A stretch of 64,000 bases of DNA from Aureimonas sp. SA4125 (GTDB lineage Bacteria; Pseudomonadota; Alphaproteobacteria; Rhizobiales; Rhizobiaceae): the NCBI RefSeq assembly GCF_019973775.1, contig NZ_AP025032.1:3658001-3722000 (forward strand), written 5' to 3'. A program made the translations under genes and the position numbers. This document shows positions 8,773 to 17,156 of the stretch, one piece after another. Within the stretch, counting starts at the first letter, position 1; each line of letters begins with the position of its first letter. The notes beneath the pieces were generated by a model. That model had not been told where the DNA came from, did no database searches, and saw only the letters and a list, made by a program, of their open reading frames with translations.

Positions 8773-9266
8773 TGGGCCTGCACCTCGATCGAACCGTCGG
8801 CGGCGACGATCCCGGAAACGGTAATCCCGCTGTCGGTATTGCGGACCCGCACAGCTTCACCTTCGGCGGCCGATGCAAGCGGCGTCCCGAGAGCGGCGAT
8901 GTAGACGCCCGCTTCGCGGTAGACGATCGTGGCAGGCACGCCCGCCCTGACGATGTCGGGGGTCTTCAGATCGGCGAGCATGATCGGCTTGTTCGGCAGG
9001 AGCGTGCGCCGCGCGACCTTGTCGGTCAGCATGTCTGTCTCGACGACATAGGCCGCGAGATTGGCGCCGGGGATTTTGAACCTTGCCGAGGAAACGCCGC
9101 GGTCGAGAACGACCTGGCCGGGATAGATGACGACCGAGGGCACCGGCAGATCGATGTCGGCTGCCAGCGCCCGCACGGGTATGGACAGGAGGACGAGGGC
9201 GGCGACGAGGACGCCGACGCCGTAGAGCCAGACGACCAGCCGTTCGCGCTTCGATACCCATTCCAT
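8769..9266 (-). CDS. flgA: flagellar P-ring assembly chaperone FlgA
   Basis: FlgA is a periplasmic chaperone for P-ring assembly. I use ATG 9266 (MEWVSKRERLVV), which has a GAGGAG sequence about nine bases upstream; the longer frame starting at 9326 has no such support. The 165-residue protein has an N-terminal hydrophobic signal (about 10-32) and a SAF-type domain (VPSVVIYPGQVVLDRGV, LADLKTPDIVRAGVPATIVYREAGVYIAALGTPLASAAEGEAVRVRN). The C-terminal phrase ends in a short beta region typical of FlgA. It overlaps flgI by four bases. Confidence 0.9.
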   Translation of the reverse strand: MEWVSKRERLVVWLYGVGVLVAALVLLSIPVRALAADIDLPVPSVVIYPGQVVLDRGVSSARFKIPGANLAAYVVETDMLTDKVARRTLLPNKPIMLADLKTPDIVRAGVPATIVYREAGVYIAALGTPLASAAEGEAVRVRNTDSGITVSGIVAADGSIEVQAQ

Positions 9267-9373
9267 TGGCCGGCTCCTCGTGTCGGGACATTGTGACAGT
9301 GCGGGCCGGCCCCAAGGGCCGGACAACCGCGATGCAAGCCTGCCGGCGACCGAAGCCGACGGCGGGAGCGGGG

Positions 9374-10159
9374 CTAGCGCAGGCCGGTCGAGATGACCTT
9401 CGACATGTCGTCGGCGGCCTGGATGACCTTCGAGTTCATCTCGTAGGCGCGCTGCGCCGAGATCAGCTCCGAGATCTCCTTGACCGGATCGACGTTCGAT
9501 CCCTCGAGATAGCCTTGGTGAATCACGCCGAAGCCGGGATCGCCGGGTACGCCCGCGGTCGGTGCGCCGGAGGCCAGGGTTTCCTTGAACAGATTGCCGC
9601 CGAGGGCCTCGAGCCCTGGCTCGTTGACGAAGTTGGCCAGCGTCAGCTGCCCGAGCAGCGTCGGCTCGCCGACCGTGTTCTTGGAATAGACCTCGCCGGT
9701 GCTCGAGACCGTCAGCGTCACGTTGTCGACCGGGACGGTGATCTGCGGATCGACGAGGAAACCGTCGAGGGTGACGATCTGGCCCTGGTCGTTCGTGTTG
9801 AGCGCGCCGTCGCGGGTATAGAGGGTCTCGCCGCCCGCACCGGTGATCTGGAAATAGCCGTTACCGTTGATGGCGAGGTCGAGCGTGTTGCCGGTCTGCT
9901 CCAGCGTTCCCTGAATGTGCGTCGAACGGATCGCCGCGGTGCGCACGCCAAGGCCGATCTGCGCGCCCTCGGGAACCACGCCCTCGCCGCCGCGGGCCGG
10001 AACGCCCTGCATGCGCTCGACCTGGTAGAGCAGATCGGTGAATTCGGCGCGCGAGCGCTTGAAACCCGTGGTGTTGATGTTCGCGATGTTGTTCGCGATC
10101 ACTTCCACGTTCGTCTGCTGGGCATTCATGCCGGTCGCGGCAATGGCCAAAGCTCTCAT
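9374..10159 (-). CDS. flgG: flagellar distal rod protein FlgG
   Basis: FlgG forms the distal rod. The start [20 protein letters not shown] is the usual rhizobial FlgG start; the codon before it is TTG, so ATG 10159 is chosen, with AGAGGA upstream. The 261-residue protein has the rod N-terminal motif ([21 protein letters not shown]), the central hook-basal domain ([15 protein letters not shown]) and the C-terminal motif ([34 protein letters not shown]). It lies between fliE and flgA in a same-strand run. Confidence 0.96.
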   Translation of the reverse strand: MRALAIAATGMNAQQTNVEVIANNIANINTTGFKRSRAEFTDLLYQVERMQGVPARGGEGVVPEGAQIGLGVRTAAIRSTHIQGTLEQTGNTLDLAINGNGYFQITGAGGETLYTRDGALNTNDQGQIVTLDGFLVDPQITVPVDNVTLTVSSTGEVYSKNTVGEPTLLGQLTLANFVNEPGLEALGGNLFKETLASGAPTAGVPGDPGFGVIHQGYLEGSNVDPVKEISELISAQRAYEMNSKVIQAADDMSKVISTGLR

Positions 10160-10186
10160 CAATTTAATCCTCTTCCGACAAAGGCG

Positions 10187-10510
10187 TCAGATGGCCATCC
10201 GTGACAGTTCTTGATAGGCGGAGACGACCTTGTCGCGGATCGCGACGGCGGTGGTCAGCGTCCGCTCGGCATCCATCACCGCGTTGACCACCGACTGTGT
10301 CGAGGCCTCGCCGTTGATGCCCTTGACCGAGACGGCCTCGGCATTCTTGATCGTGTCGACCGCATTGGTCGTCACCTGCGCCATGACGGAGGCGAAGTCC
10401 GGCTGGCCGGCAGCGCCTGCGCCGATGCCGGCGCTGTGCCCGGTGGTCATGCCGCTGTCGATGCGGGGGGTCTCGACGCGCGACAGCGCGGAACTAATGG
10501 CGGGGATCAT
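10187..10510 (-). CDS. fliE: flagellar hook-basal body adaptor FliE
   Basis: FliE joins the MS ring to the rod. The 107-residue protein has a low-complexity N terminus and the conserved C-terminal helical region (FASVMAQVTTNAVDTIKNAE, then AVMDAERTLTTAVAIRDKVVSAYQELSRMAI). The size is normal for the family. It starts five bases after the flgC stop. Confidence 0.94.
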   Translation of the reverse strand: MIPAISSALSRVETPRIDSGMTTGHSAGIGAGAAGQPDFASVMAQVTTNAVDTIKNAEAVSVKGINGEASTQSVVNAVMDAERTLTTAVAIRDKVVSAYQELSRMAI

Positions 10511-10515
10511 GGGGG

Positions 10516-10932
10516 TCAGCTCCTGAGAAGGTCGATGGTGACGTTGATCAGCTCGCGCGCCTGCTTGATCACCTGAAGATTGGCCTCGTAGGACCGGTTG
10601 GCCTCGCGCATGTCGGCCATCTCGACCAGCATGTTGACGTTGGGCATCTTGACGTAGCCGTTGGCGTCGGCCGCCGGATTGCCCGGATCGTGTTCGATGG
10701 TGAAGGGGGAGCGGTCGGTGCCGTAATCGGCGACCTTGACGAGTTCGGCGCCACTCAGGCGGTCGACCTCGCTCTGGAAGGTCACCGTCTTGCGCTGATA
10801 GGGGTCGCTGCCCGGTGTGAGGCCGGTCGAGCGAGCGTTGGCGACGTTTTCGGAAACGATGCGCAGCCGGTTCGACTGGGCCTCGAGGCCGCTTGCGGCG
10901 ATCCGCAGGCTGGAAATGATCGGATCCGACAT
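10516..10932 (-). CDS. flgC: flagellar proximal rod protein FlgC
   Basis: FlgC is a proximal rod subunit. ATG 10932 ([20 protein letters not shown]) gives 138 residues, the family length; the longer frame upstream overlaps flgB and is ignored. Conserved motifs are the N-terminal rod region ([29 protein letters not shown]) and the C-terminal region ([20 protein letters not shown], then [15 protein letters not shown]). It starts five bases after the flgB stop. Confidence 0.95.
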   Translation of the reverse strand: MSDPIISSLRIAASGLEAQSNRLRIVSENVANARSTGLTPGSDPYQRKTVTFQSEVDRLSGAELVKVADYGTDRSPFTIEHDPGNPAADANGYVKMPNVNMLVEMADMREANRSYEANLQVIKQARELINVTIDLLRS

Positions 10933-10937
10933 CGTGA

Positions 10938-11318
10938 TCAACCCTTGACGCTGGTTAGAAAGAAGCGGTGGAAGGCTTTGGCGATCGACGCGTTCAGCGT
11001 GTACTGCGTCGAGACCTCGCCCGACTTCAGCAGCTCCTGCTCGAGCGTGACCGAGTTGCCGGAATGGGTGACGTCCCATTCGTTTTCCGGCCGCTCCTCG
11101 ACATCGACCGAACGCCCGCTGGCGGAGGCCATGTGCATCGGGCTGCTGCCGACCATGGCCAGCTGCGTCGACTGCATCGTGTCCGAAAAGCCTTGGATGT
11201 CCTTGGACTTGTAGCCCGGCGTGTTCACGTTCGCGATGTTCTCAGCGACGATCGTCTGCCGGTTCGAGAGCCATTCCGCCCGGCGCGACGAAAGTCCAAA
11301 GAGATAGATGTCGGTCAA
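10938..11318 (-). CDS. flgB: flagellar proximal rod protein FlgB
   Basis: FlgB is a proximal rod subunit. The body is clear: [36 protein letters not shown] and a C terminus with [19 protein letters not shown]. No ATG is available. TTG 11318 (MTDIYLFGL) has GGGGA five bases upstream and gives the usual number of residues before LFGL. TTG 11330 would add four residues. It is the first gene of the minus-strand rod, ring and filament run, so its promoter should lie in 11319-11588. Confidence 0.9.
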   Translation of the reverse strand: MTDIYLFGLSSRRAEWLSNRQTIVAENIANVNTPGYKSKDIQGFSDTMQSTQLAMVGSSPMHMASASGRSVDVEERPENEWDVTHSGNSVTLEQELLKSGEVSTQYTLNASIAKAFHRFFLTSVKG

Positions 11319-11588
11319 TGGAATCCCCAATCACCACCATGATGACGAGCCAACTTCTACGGCGGTGCACTTGTCCGAAGCTTGCTACCGGGAGAGGCTG
11401 GCGTGGCGGCAGCGCGAAGGCGGGCGCCGGCGGCGGAAGGCGAGCCGTGTCCGGGACCCAGCCGAGAGTCACGAATCCTTAGACATTTCAGCCTCAAGAT
11501 GACCTGTCGGCTCGTTAAGCCACGCCGAGGCCCTCCAAGGACCGGACGGCGAGGCTCGGGCGACCGATGGCCCCTGCGGAGACTTGAT

Positions 11589-12068
11589 ATGGCACAGCGT
11601 CTGGACGGCCCGATCGCGGCAAAAACCCTCGGTTCCGAATTGCTCTCCGTGCGCGTGGGGGTTCAGGAATTTGCCCTCGACATCATGAGCGTGCGCGAGA
11701 TCCGCGGCTGGATGTCCTCGACGCCCATGCCGCACGCGCCGCCGTCGGTGAAGGGCATGATCAATCTCAGGGGCGTGGTCCTGTCGGTCATCGACCTCGG
11801 CGAGCTGCTGGGCCTGGCGCCGGTGGAGTCCGGCCCGTCCGCCGTCATCGTCGTCGTTCAGGTCGACGACCGAATGCTGGGTCTCCTGGTGGACGCGGTC
11901 TGCGACATCATCACCATCAATGCCGCGATGATCCAGCCGACGCCCGATGTCGGGCACAGGGAGTCTCAGAACTCGGTGTCCGGGCTCGTCATGATCGACG
12001 GCCGCATCGTCAGCATCCTCTCCGTTCCCCATTGCTTTCCCGAGCGTTCAGCCGCGATCGCGGCCTAA
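11589..12068 (+). CDS. cheW: CheW-like chemotaxis adaptor
   Basis: CheW couples chemoreceptors to the CheA kinase. From ATG 11589 the protein has 159 residues and consists of one CheW domain: FALDIMSVREIRGWMSSTPM, the phrase PPSVKGMINLRGVVLSVIDLG, then GLLVDAVCDIITINAAMIQP, ending in VMIDGRIVSILSV. It is divergent from flgB and stands alone between flagellar genes; cheA and receptor genes are not in the window. A palindrome and a bidirectional terminator follow it. It may serve a second chemosensory system or the main one. Confidence 0.88.
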   Translation: MAQRLDGPIAAKTLGSELLSVRVGVQEFALDIMSVREIRGWMSSTPMPHAPPSVKGMINLRGVVLSVIDLGELLGLAPVESGPSAVIVVVQVDDRMLGLLVDAVCDIITINAAMIQPTPDVGHRESQNSVSGLVMIDGRIVSILSVPHCFPERSAAIAA

Positions 12069-12131
12069 AGCGTCTGGCGGAAAATCGGCAACCGGTTTTT
12101 CGCCTTCTCCGGTGCGGCAAGCCCTGACCTG

Positions 12132-12165
12132 GCGTTTGGGCGATCGCGATAGATCGCCCAAACGC
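12132..12165. repeat. perfect 14-bp inverted repeat after cheW
   Basis: GCGTTTGGGCGATC is followed after six bases by its exact reverse complement. It lies 64 bases after the cheW stop, with no T-run behind it. It could be an mRNA 3'-end hairpin or a protein-binding palindrome. Confidence 0.85.
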
Positions 12166-12245
12166 TGCAAAGCGTCGCGAGGGCGCCCATCAATCGAGCG
12201 CCAGCTCCGGGCGGCAGCACAGCCGCCTGGCTTGAAACGTCAAAA

Positions 12246-12281
12246 GCCCGCCCGGCTCCAGGGGAGCCGGCGGGCCTTTTA
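12246..12281. terminator. bidirectional rho-independent terminator
   Basis: GCCCGCCCGGCTCC pairs with GGAGCCGGCGGGC (one bulged C) around a three-base loop. A TTTT run follows on the plus strand, and AAAA before the stem gives TTTT on the minus strand. It can end cheW transcripts (plus) and those of the unrecognised gene at 12376-12825 (minus). Confidence 0.85.
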
Positions 12282-12375
12282 TTGACTGCGTGTCGGGCCG
12301 GCCAAAGTCGCCGCACCCAAAGCGCATTCCCGGCTTGGCGCGGGAGGGCCGAGCGCCCTACCCGCCAGCAAAGCC

Positions 12376-12825
12376 TCAGGCCACGCCGGCCCGGCCGATG
12401 CGGGCAGCCTTGACCGCGGCCCGCAGCATTTCGGTCTGATCCTCGGGACTGGCGTCGGGGTTTTCGAAGGCGATGAAGGTAATCGTCACCGAGGCGCTGG
12501 AAGCCGCCAGCCCCAGGCGAAAGTGTGCGCTGACGCCGCGATGGTGAAACTCCATGGCAAGGTCGATCGTCGGCACGCCGCCCCAGGCCAGATGCACGTC
12601 CCCCTCGCCGCCGAAGCGAAGCGTGCCCGTCTTGAGGAAGAGCTGACTGGACGAGTTGACGATGTCGGCGACGTTGCCGAGCCGCTCCATCCGAAGGAAG
12701 GCGATGTAGTCGACCACTTCCACGAGCCGAAGCTCCGCCACGACCTGCTCGATACCCTCGGCGAGAATCCTCTCACGGTCGATGGTATGCTTGTTGCGGA
12801 GATTCAACATGAAGTGAGAACCCAT
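12376..12825 (-). CDS. unrecognised protein in flagellar locus
   Basis: I do not recognise this family. The product is about 149 residues from ATG 12825; starts at 12876 or 12810 are also possible and no ribosome site decides. It has no signal peptide or membrane segment. The N-terminal half is helical and charged (RNKHTIDRERILAEGIEQVV, LRLVEVVDYIAFLRMERLGN), and the middle looks like beta strands (TGTLRFGGEGDVHLAWGGVP, then AMEFHHRGVSAHFRLGL). It lies between cheW and flhB and ends in front of a bidirectional terminator. Base composition matches the neighbours. A role in motility or chemotaxis is only suggested by position. Confidence 0.6.
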   Translation of the reverse strand: MGSHFMLNLRNKHTIDRERILAEGIEQVVAELRLVEVVDYIAFLRMERLGNVADIVNSSSQLFLKTGTLRFGGEGDVHLAWGGVPTIDLAMEFHHRGVSAHFRLGLAASSASVTITFIAFENPDASPEDQTEMLRAAVKAARIGRAGVA

Positions 12826-13007
12826 ACCACCACCCAAAGCCAGCGATGTCGGCGCCCATGGCGCGCGAACATTCATATTTCAGGCGTCCGGCTATCGCCG
12901 CGGCACGCCTCTATTGATCCGCCAGTCTGCCGGCGGATGGATGGCGGCGCGACCGATCTGTCCGGGTCGGCCGTGCAGCAACGACGTCTGACGTTTCAAA
13001 TGACGGG

Positions 13008-14093
13008 TCAGCCACCGCCTGCGCCGAGTTTCCCGGACGCCCGGGACTGCAGGAAGTAGATGAGTTCCGCGACGGCCTTGAAGAACTGCTGCGGGATCAT
13101 CTGGTCGATTTCGACATGATCGTACATGGACCTTGCCAAGAGCTTGTCTTCGATCACCGGAACGCCGTTTGCCTCGGCAATCTCGCGGATTTTCAAGGCA
13201 ATGAGATCGACGCCCTTGGCCACGACGATCGGGGCGCCGCCCTCCTCGCGCGAATAGCGCAGCGCGATGGCGTAGTGGGTCGGATTGGCGATGACGACCG
13301 TCGCCTTGGGCACTGCGGACATCATGCGCTTACGATTGCGATCGCGGGCGATCTGGCGCTGGCGCGCCTTGACCATCGGATCGCCCTCGGCCTGCTTCAT
13401 CTCGTCCTTGATCTCCTGCTTCGACATCTTCAGGTCGCGGTGCCAGAGCACCCGCGAGAAGAAGAGATCGGCAGCCACCAGCAAGATCGTCGCGATCGAG
13501 ACCGCCGACAACAGCTGCATGGCAAGGGTGAGGAGCGTTTCGGGGAGAAGGTTGGGGTCGGAAAACATCGTCTTCAGCGTCGCTTGCAGGTCATTGACGA
13601 GCATCGAGCCAACGATGATGGCGATGGCGCCGAATTTGAACAGCGACTTGCCGAATTCGGTGAAGCCGCGCATGCCGAACAGCTTGTTCCAGCCCGAGAC
13701 GATGGAGATGTTCTGCATCTTCGGGCGGATGCGCTCGAGATTGATCTGCGGCGGGTTCTGCAGGACAGAGGCCAGAACGCCGCCGACGATGAAGAACCCG
13801 GCGGCGGGAAGGATGAAGTAGCTGGCCTGTAGCCCGATGATGTGCAGGAATTGCAGCGCATCCGTACCATTCTCGATGTTCCATTGGCTCGGATTCTCGA
13901 ACGTGCTCCTCAAATTGTTGAGAAGGGCGCTGCCGGCATCACGGGCGGAGAAGGCGATGAAGGCCATCGACGCCAGAAGGGAAGCCAGGATCGGCGCTTC
14001 GCGGGAAGCTGGCAGATTGCCCTTCTCCACCGTGTCGCGAATTTTCTTCTCTGTGGCCTCTTCTGTCTTCGAGTCCTTGTCGACGTCGGCCAC
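13008..14093 (-). CDS. flhB: flagellar export switch protein FlhB
   Basis: FlhB switches export specificity from hook to filament substrates. The 361-residue protein starts with GTG 14093 and has the charged N terminus (DKDSKTEEATEKKIRDTVEKG), four membrane segments (about 35-55, 85-112, 145-170 and 185-212) and a C-terminal cytoplasmic domain. That domain has the self-cleavage motif NPTH at 270-273. The phrase EIKDEMKQAEGDP before it is also typical. It is the first gene of the minus-strand run from flhB to fliP only in genome order; fliG lies directly upstream of it and is on the same strand. Confidence 0.96.
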   Translation of the reverse strand: MADVDKDSKTEEATEKKIRDTVEKGNLPASREAPILASLLASMAFIAFSARDAGSALLNNLRSTFENPSQWNIENGTDALQFLHIIGLQASYFILPAAGFFIVGGVLASVLQNPPQINLERIRPKMQNISIVSGWNKLFGMRGFTEFGKSLFKFGAIAIIVGSMLVNDLQATLKTMFSDPNLLPETLLTLAMQLLSAVSIATILLVAADLFFSRVLWHRDLKMSKQEIKDEMKQAEGDPMVKARQRQIARDRNRKRMMSAVPKATVVIANPTHYAIALRYSREEGGAPIVVAKGVDLIALKIREIAEANGVPVIEDKLLARSMYDHVEIDQMIPQQFFKAVAELIYFLQSRASGKLGAGGG

Positions 14094-14212
14094 GAACCTG
14101 CCCTACTCATGTTAAGAGTTCGCATCATGCGAACACCGGAACGGCGTTTTCGTCCGTCCGTATGGCAAGTTTGGCCCGCCGCAGCCTCCTGGGGCGGTGC
14201 GGCAGGCAGAGA

Positions 14213-15253
14213 TCAGGCTTCCGGCGCCGCCGTCAGGATGATCTTGCCCTCCGAGGCGAGGCGCAGGGCGGCAGCCGCGATCGACCGGCGCGCCGCCGTG
14301 ATGTCCTTGGGCGCGATGTCGGCGGCTTGCGTCAGTTCTGCCTCCACCATGCGGCGGGCGCGGGCTGCGAGCGAGGACACGACGACCTCGACCAGTTCCG
14401 GCGGGGCGCCGCGCAGTGCCATGGTGACCAGTTCGGTCGGGATCTCGTCGAAGAGCACGAGCCGCGCCTTCTTGGCCACGTTCGGCAGATCCTCGAAGGC
14501 GAAGAGAAGGCTGCGGATCGCCGTCGCTTCTTCCGGCTGGGTTTCGGCGATCGAGACCAGGAAAGCGTCGGTCTGGACCTTCTCCATCCGGTTGGCGATC
14601 TCGGCCAGCGTCGTGCGGCGCGCCAGGCGCTCGGGACCGTCGTCGCCCGCGATCAATGTCGCCCGCAGCGTCGTCTCGATCATTTCCTCCGCCTCGAGTG
14701 TCAGCGGACGCGCGCTCAGCACCCGGCGCATGACCTCGTTGCGGAATCCGACCTCGAAGCCGGCGACGAGCGCAGCGGCGATTCCGGGCTCGAGACGCGC
14801 GACCACGATGGCCACGACCTGCGGGTGTTCGCCGACGAGAAGCGTGTGCAGCGTCTTGACGCCGAGGTTCTCGATCTCCTCCCACACCGACAGCGACGGT
14901 CCGGTGAACAGCGAGGAGTCGATGAAGTCCTCGGCTCCGAAGACCTGCGACATCTCGTCGGCCGACAGTGCCGATTTCAGGAGCTTGTTCATCTCCGAGT
15001 CGAGGCCGGTGAGCCCCGATCCCGTCTTGAAGGCTTCCTGGAAATCGCTGACGAGCTGATCGAGCTGGTGGGCGGACACTTCCCTCTGATCGGCGACGCT
15101 GTCCCTCAGCGCCCGGATTTCGTCATGGCTGAGGTGCTTCAGCAGGCGCGAGGCGCCGTTGGAGCCCATCGCCAGGAGAAGGATCGCCGCCCGTGCTGGC
15201 CCGGCGATCGAATCGGTATCGGCGCCTGCCTCGGAATAGCTCGAAAAGCTCAT
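14213..15253 (-). CDS. fliG: flagellar motor switch protein FliG
   Basis: FliG transmits torque between the stator and the rotor. The 346-residue protein shows the N-terminal FliF-binding region (RAAILLLAMGSNGASRLLKH), the middle domain with the EHPQ motif (LLVGEHPQVVAIVVARL) and the C-terminal torque domain with the charged helix (FEDLPNVAKKARLVLFDEI). It starts six bases after the fliN stop. Length and domain layout are normal. Confidence 0.95.
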   Translation of the reverse strand: MSFSSYSEAGADTDSIAGPARAAILLLAMGSNGASRLLKHLSHDEIRALRDSVADQREVSAHQLDQLVSDFQEAFKTGSGLTGLDSEMNKLLKSALSADEMSQVFGAEDFIDSSLFTGPSLSVWEEIENLGVKTLHTLLVGEHPQVVAIVVARLEPGIAAALVAGFEVGFRNEVMRRVLSARPLTLEAEEMIETTLRATLIAGDDGPERLARRTTLAEIANRMEKVQTDAFLVSIAETQPEEATAIRSLLFAFEDLPNVAKKARLVLFDEIPTELVTMALRGAPPELVEVVVSSLAARARRMVEAELTQAADIAPKDITAARRSIAAAALRLASEGKIILTAAPEA

Positions 15254-15259
15254 GACGGA

Positions 15260-15703
15260 TCAGGCCGCCGAGGCCTTGGCGCGCTGGGGACGTGCTCCAG
15301 GCGAAACGATCTCGGTCAGGGTGATGCCGAAGCGCGACTCTTCGTTCTCGAGAACCACGACCTCGCCGCGGGCGACGATACGGCCGTTGACGATGAGGTC
15401 GACGGGGTCGCCGATGCTGGTGTCGAGTTTGACCACGGCGCCGCGCCCGAGCTTCACGAGGCTGGCGACCGGCATGACGGCCTTGCCGAGGACGACCTGC
15501 ATGGTGACGGGAATGTCCATGATGAGGTTGAGGTCGGGCTTGCCTTCGGGCGCGACTTCCTCGTCGTCGTCCATGGAGCCGAAGCCGGAGGAAGCCTCGA
15601 AGTCACCGGCGGCGTCGAAGGCAGGCGCCTCGAAATCGGTCCCGTCGACGTCATCCGTCTCCATGATGTCAGAATCCATCACGTCCGCTTCGTCATCAAT
15701 CAT
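15260..15703 (-). CDS. fliN: flagellar motor switch protein FliN
   Basis: FliN forms the base of the C ring and helps in export and switching. The 147-residue protein has an acidic N-terminal tail of about 55 residues (many Asp and Glu) and the C-terminal SpoA domain (LNLIMDIPVTMQVVLGKAVM, LGRGAVVKLDTSIGDPVDLI, NGRIVARGEVVVLENEESRF, GITLTEIVSP). An AGGAG nine bases before ATG 15703 supports the start. The acidic tail is longer than in E. coli FliN. Confidence 0.95.
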   Translation of the reverse strand: MIDDEADVMDSDIMETDDVDGTDFEAPAFDAAGDFEASSGFGSMDDDEEVAPEGKPDLNLIMDIPVTMQVVLGKAVMPVASLVKLGRGAVVKLDTSIGDPVDLIVNGRIVARGEVVVLENEESRFGITLTEIVSPGARPQRAKASAA

Positions 15704-15821
15704 TGATCGGAACTCCTGTCTGGTCCGTTGCCGGTTTTTGTCGAAGCGGCCGTCCTGCGGCGGCAGCCCTGGCGCCTCGTCTGCGATTGCGCCCGCAGGC
15801 GAGCCGCGCCGAAGCGATGAA

Positions 15822-16223
15822 TTAACGATTAGCGGGCGAGGCTGATGCGAGGCGGGACTCGATCAGCGTCAACCAGTTTTCTTGGGTCGGCGCAGCCGTC
15901 GTGGCGGCATCGTCGCGGCGCCCGTCATTGGCGACGGAGAGCCGGGTCTCGGCCACCCGGGCCGAATCGTCCAGCATCTCGGCAAGTTCGCGCGCGTCGT
16001 CGATGGCGGCCTGAAGCGCGGTGAGTGTCGCGACGCCTTCGCTGCGCAGCATCACCACGGCGTGCGCCGCCCGGTTGATCGCCGCGTCGGCATCCGTCAG
16101 GCTCCGGTGGAAGCTGGACTCTTCGGTCCGCAGCCGCCTGAGCTCGCGCACCATCTTGCCGACCCGCCAGCTGGTGAAGACGAGGGCGGCGATCAGGACG
16201 AAATCAATCAGATAGGATGTCAT
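15822..16223 (-). CDS. small membrane protein overlapping fliM, DUF6468/PflI-like
   Basis: The 133-residue protein starts at ATG 16223, inside the fliM 3' end (20-base overlap). It has one N-terminal membrane segment (about 4-22), a basic cytosolic stretch (RVGKMVRELRRLRTEE) and a helical region (ADAAINRAAHAVVMLRSEGV), and the rest is hydrophilic. From memory this resembles the alphaproteobacterial DUF6468 family, which includes Caulobacter PflI, a flagellar positioning protein; this needs a profile search. Coupling to fliM and place before fliN argue for a flagellar role at the inner membrane. Confidence 0.65.
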   Translation of the reverse strand: MTSYLIDFVLIAALVFTSWRVGKMVRELRRLRTEESSFHRSLTDADAAINRAAHAVVMLRSEGVATLTALQAAIDDARELAEMLDDSARVAETRLSVANDGRRDDAATTAAPTQENWLTLIESRLASASPANR

Positions 16224-17139
16224 CGATGAACTCCTCGGTTGGATCGATCTTCTCTTCGATGCGCACCACGTAGGAATCGTGCGAGCTTCCCATACGACCG
16301 CGGAACAGCCTCTGCTCCTCGCATTCGATGATGATGAGACTGTCGGTCGTGGCGTCGAGGACGATCGTCTGGCCGAGCGTGAAGCGGGCGACGTCGCCGA
16401 GCGTGATCTGCTTTTCGTCGAGCAGCGCACGAATTTCGAGATCGGCGAGTTGCAGGCCTTCGGTGATGTCGCGGGCCCAGGCCTCGTCCGCCATCAACGG
16501 CGCGCTCTCGGGCACGATCGTCAGCTTGCGCCGATGCACCGAGAGGGCGCGTTCCGGCAGCGCGAAGCGTAACGTGCTGGAATGGTTGCCGATGGAGATC
16601 TTGAAGGTGAAGTCGACGAAGGCGAGATTGTCCTTCTGCAGCACGTCCTGCAGCTGCGGCAGGATCGCCGTGTGGAGCGCGCGGTCGTCGACCATGTCGA
16701 GCGGAGCGACCGGCGCGAAGATCGGGTTGGCGGCGTTGATCATGGTGGAGAGCGCGAGGTCGACGAAGCGGTGGTCGAGCTTGCTCATCGGCCGCGTCGG
16801 TCCGACGGCGGCATCGCCGCTGCCGCCGAAAACCGCCTCGACGATCGTGTCGGCAAGACGCGTATCGGCGACGGCGAAGCCGATCTCGCGCCATTTCGGC
16901 GAGCGGATGATCGTCACCGACGCAGCAGCCTGGAGGTCGGCGGCAGCATTGGCGAAGGCGAGGCTCGAAACGCCGAGGAACTCGATCTCGACCGGAGAGG
17001 CGTAGATCTCGTTCAGCTGTTCCATGGAAGCGTCGGCCCAGTCGGCGGCGATCAGCTTAAGGCGTGGAAGGCGGTCCGGTTCGATCTTGGCGGCGGATCG
17101 CAGTTGCGACTCGATGGTCTTTTCGGCTGTCATGGCCAT
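16204..17139 (-). CDS. fliM: flagellar motor switch protein FliM
   Basis: FliM is the C-ring protein that binds phosphorylated CheY. The 311-residue protein has a middle CheC-like domain (about 40-225) and a C-terminal SpoA domain (LDEKQITLGDVARFTLGQTI to the end). I do not see the N-terminal EIDALL-type CheY-binding peptide of E. coli FliM; the first residues are MAMTAEKTIESQLRSAAK. Rhizobial FliM proteins are generally divergent, so this is not evidence of loss of function. It overlaps the small membrane protein gene downstream and lies 17 bases after motA. Confidence 0.92.
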   Translation of the reverse strand: MAMTAEKTIESQLRSAAKIEPDRLPRLKLIAADWADASMEQLNEIYASPVEIEFLGVSSLAFANAAADLQAAASVTIIRSPKWREIGFAVADTRLADTIVEAVFGGSGDAAVGPTRPMSKLDHRFVDLALSTMINAANPIFAPVAPLDMVDDRALHTAILPQLQDVLQKDNLAFVDFTFKISIGNHSSTLRFALPERALSVHRRKLTIVPESAPLMADEAWARDITEGLQLADLEIRALLDEKQITLGDVARFTLGQTIVLDATTDSLIIIECEEQRLFRGRMGSSHDSYVVRIEEKIDPTEEFIDDILSD

Positions 17140-17156
17140 GGTGTTCCGGCTCTCCC

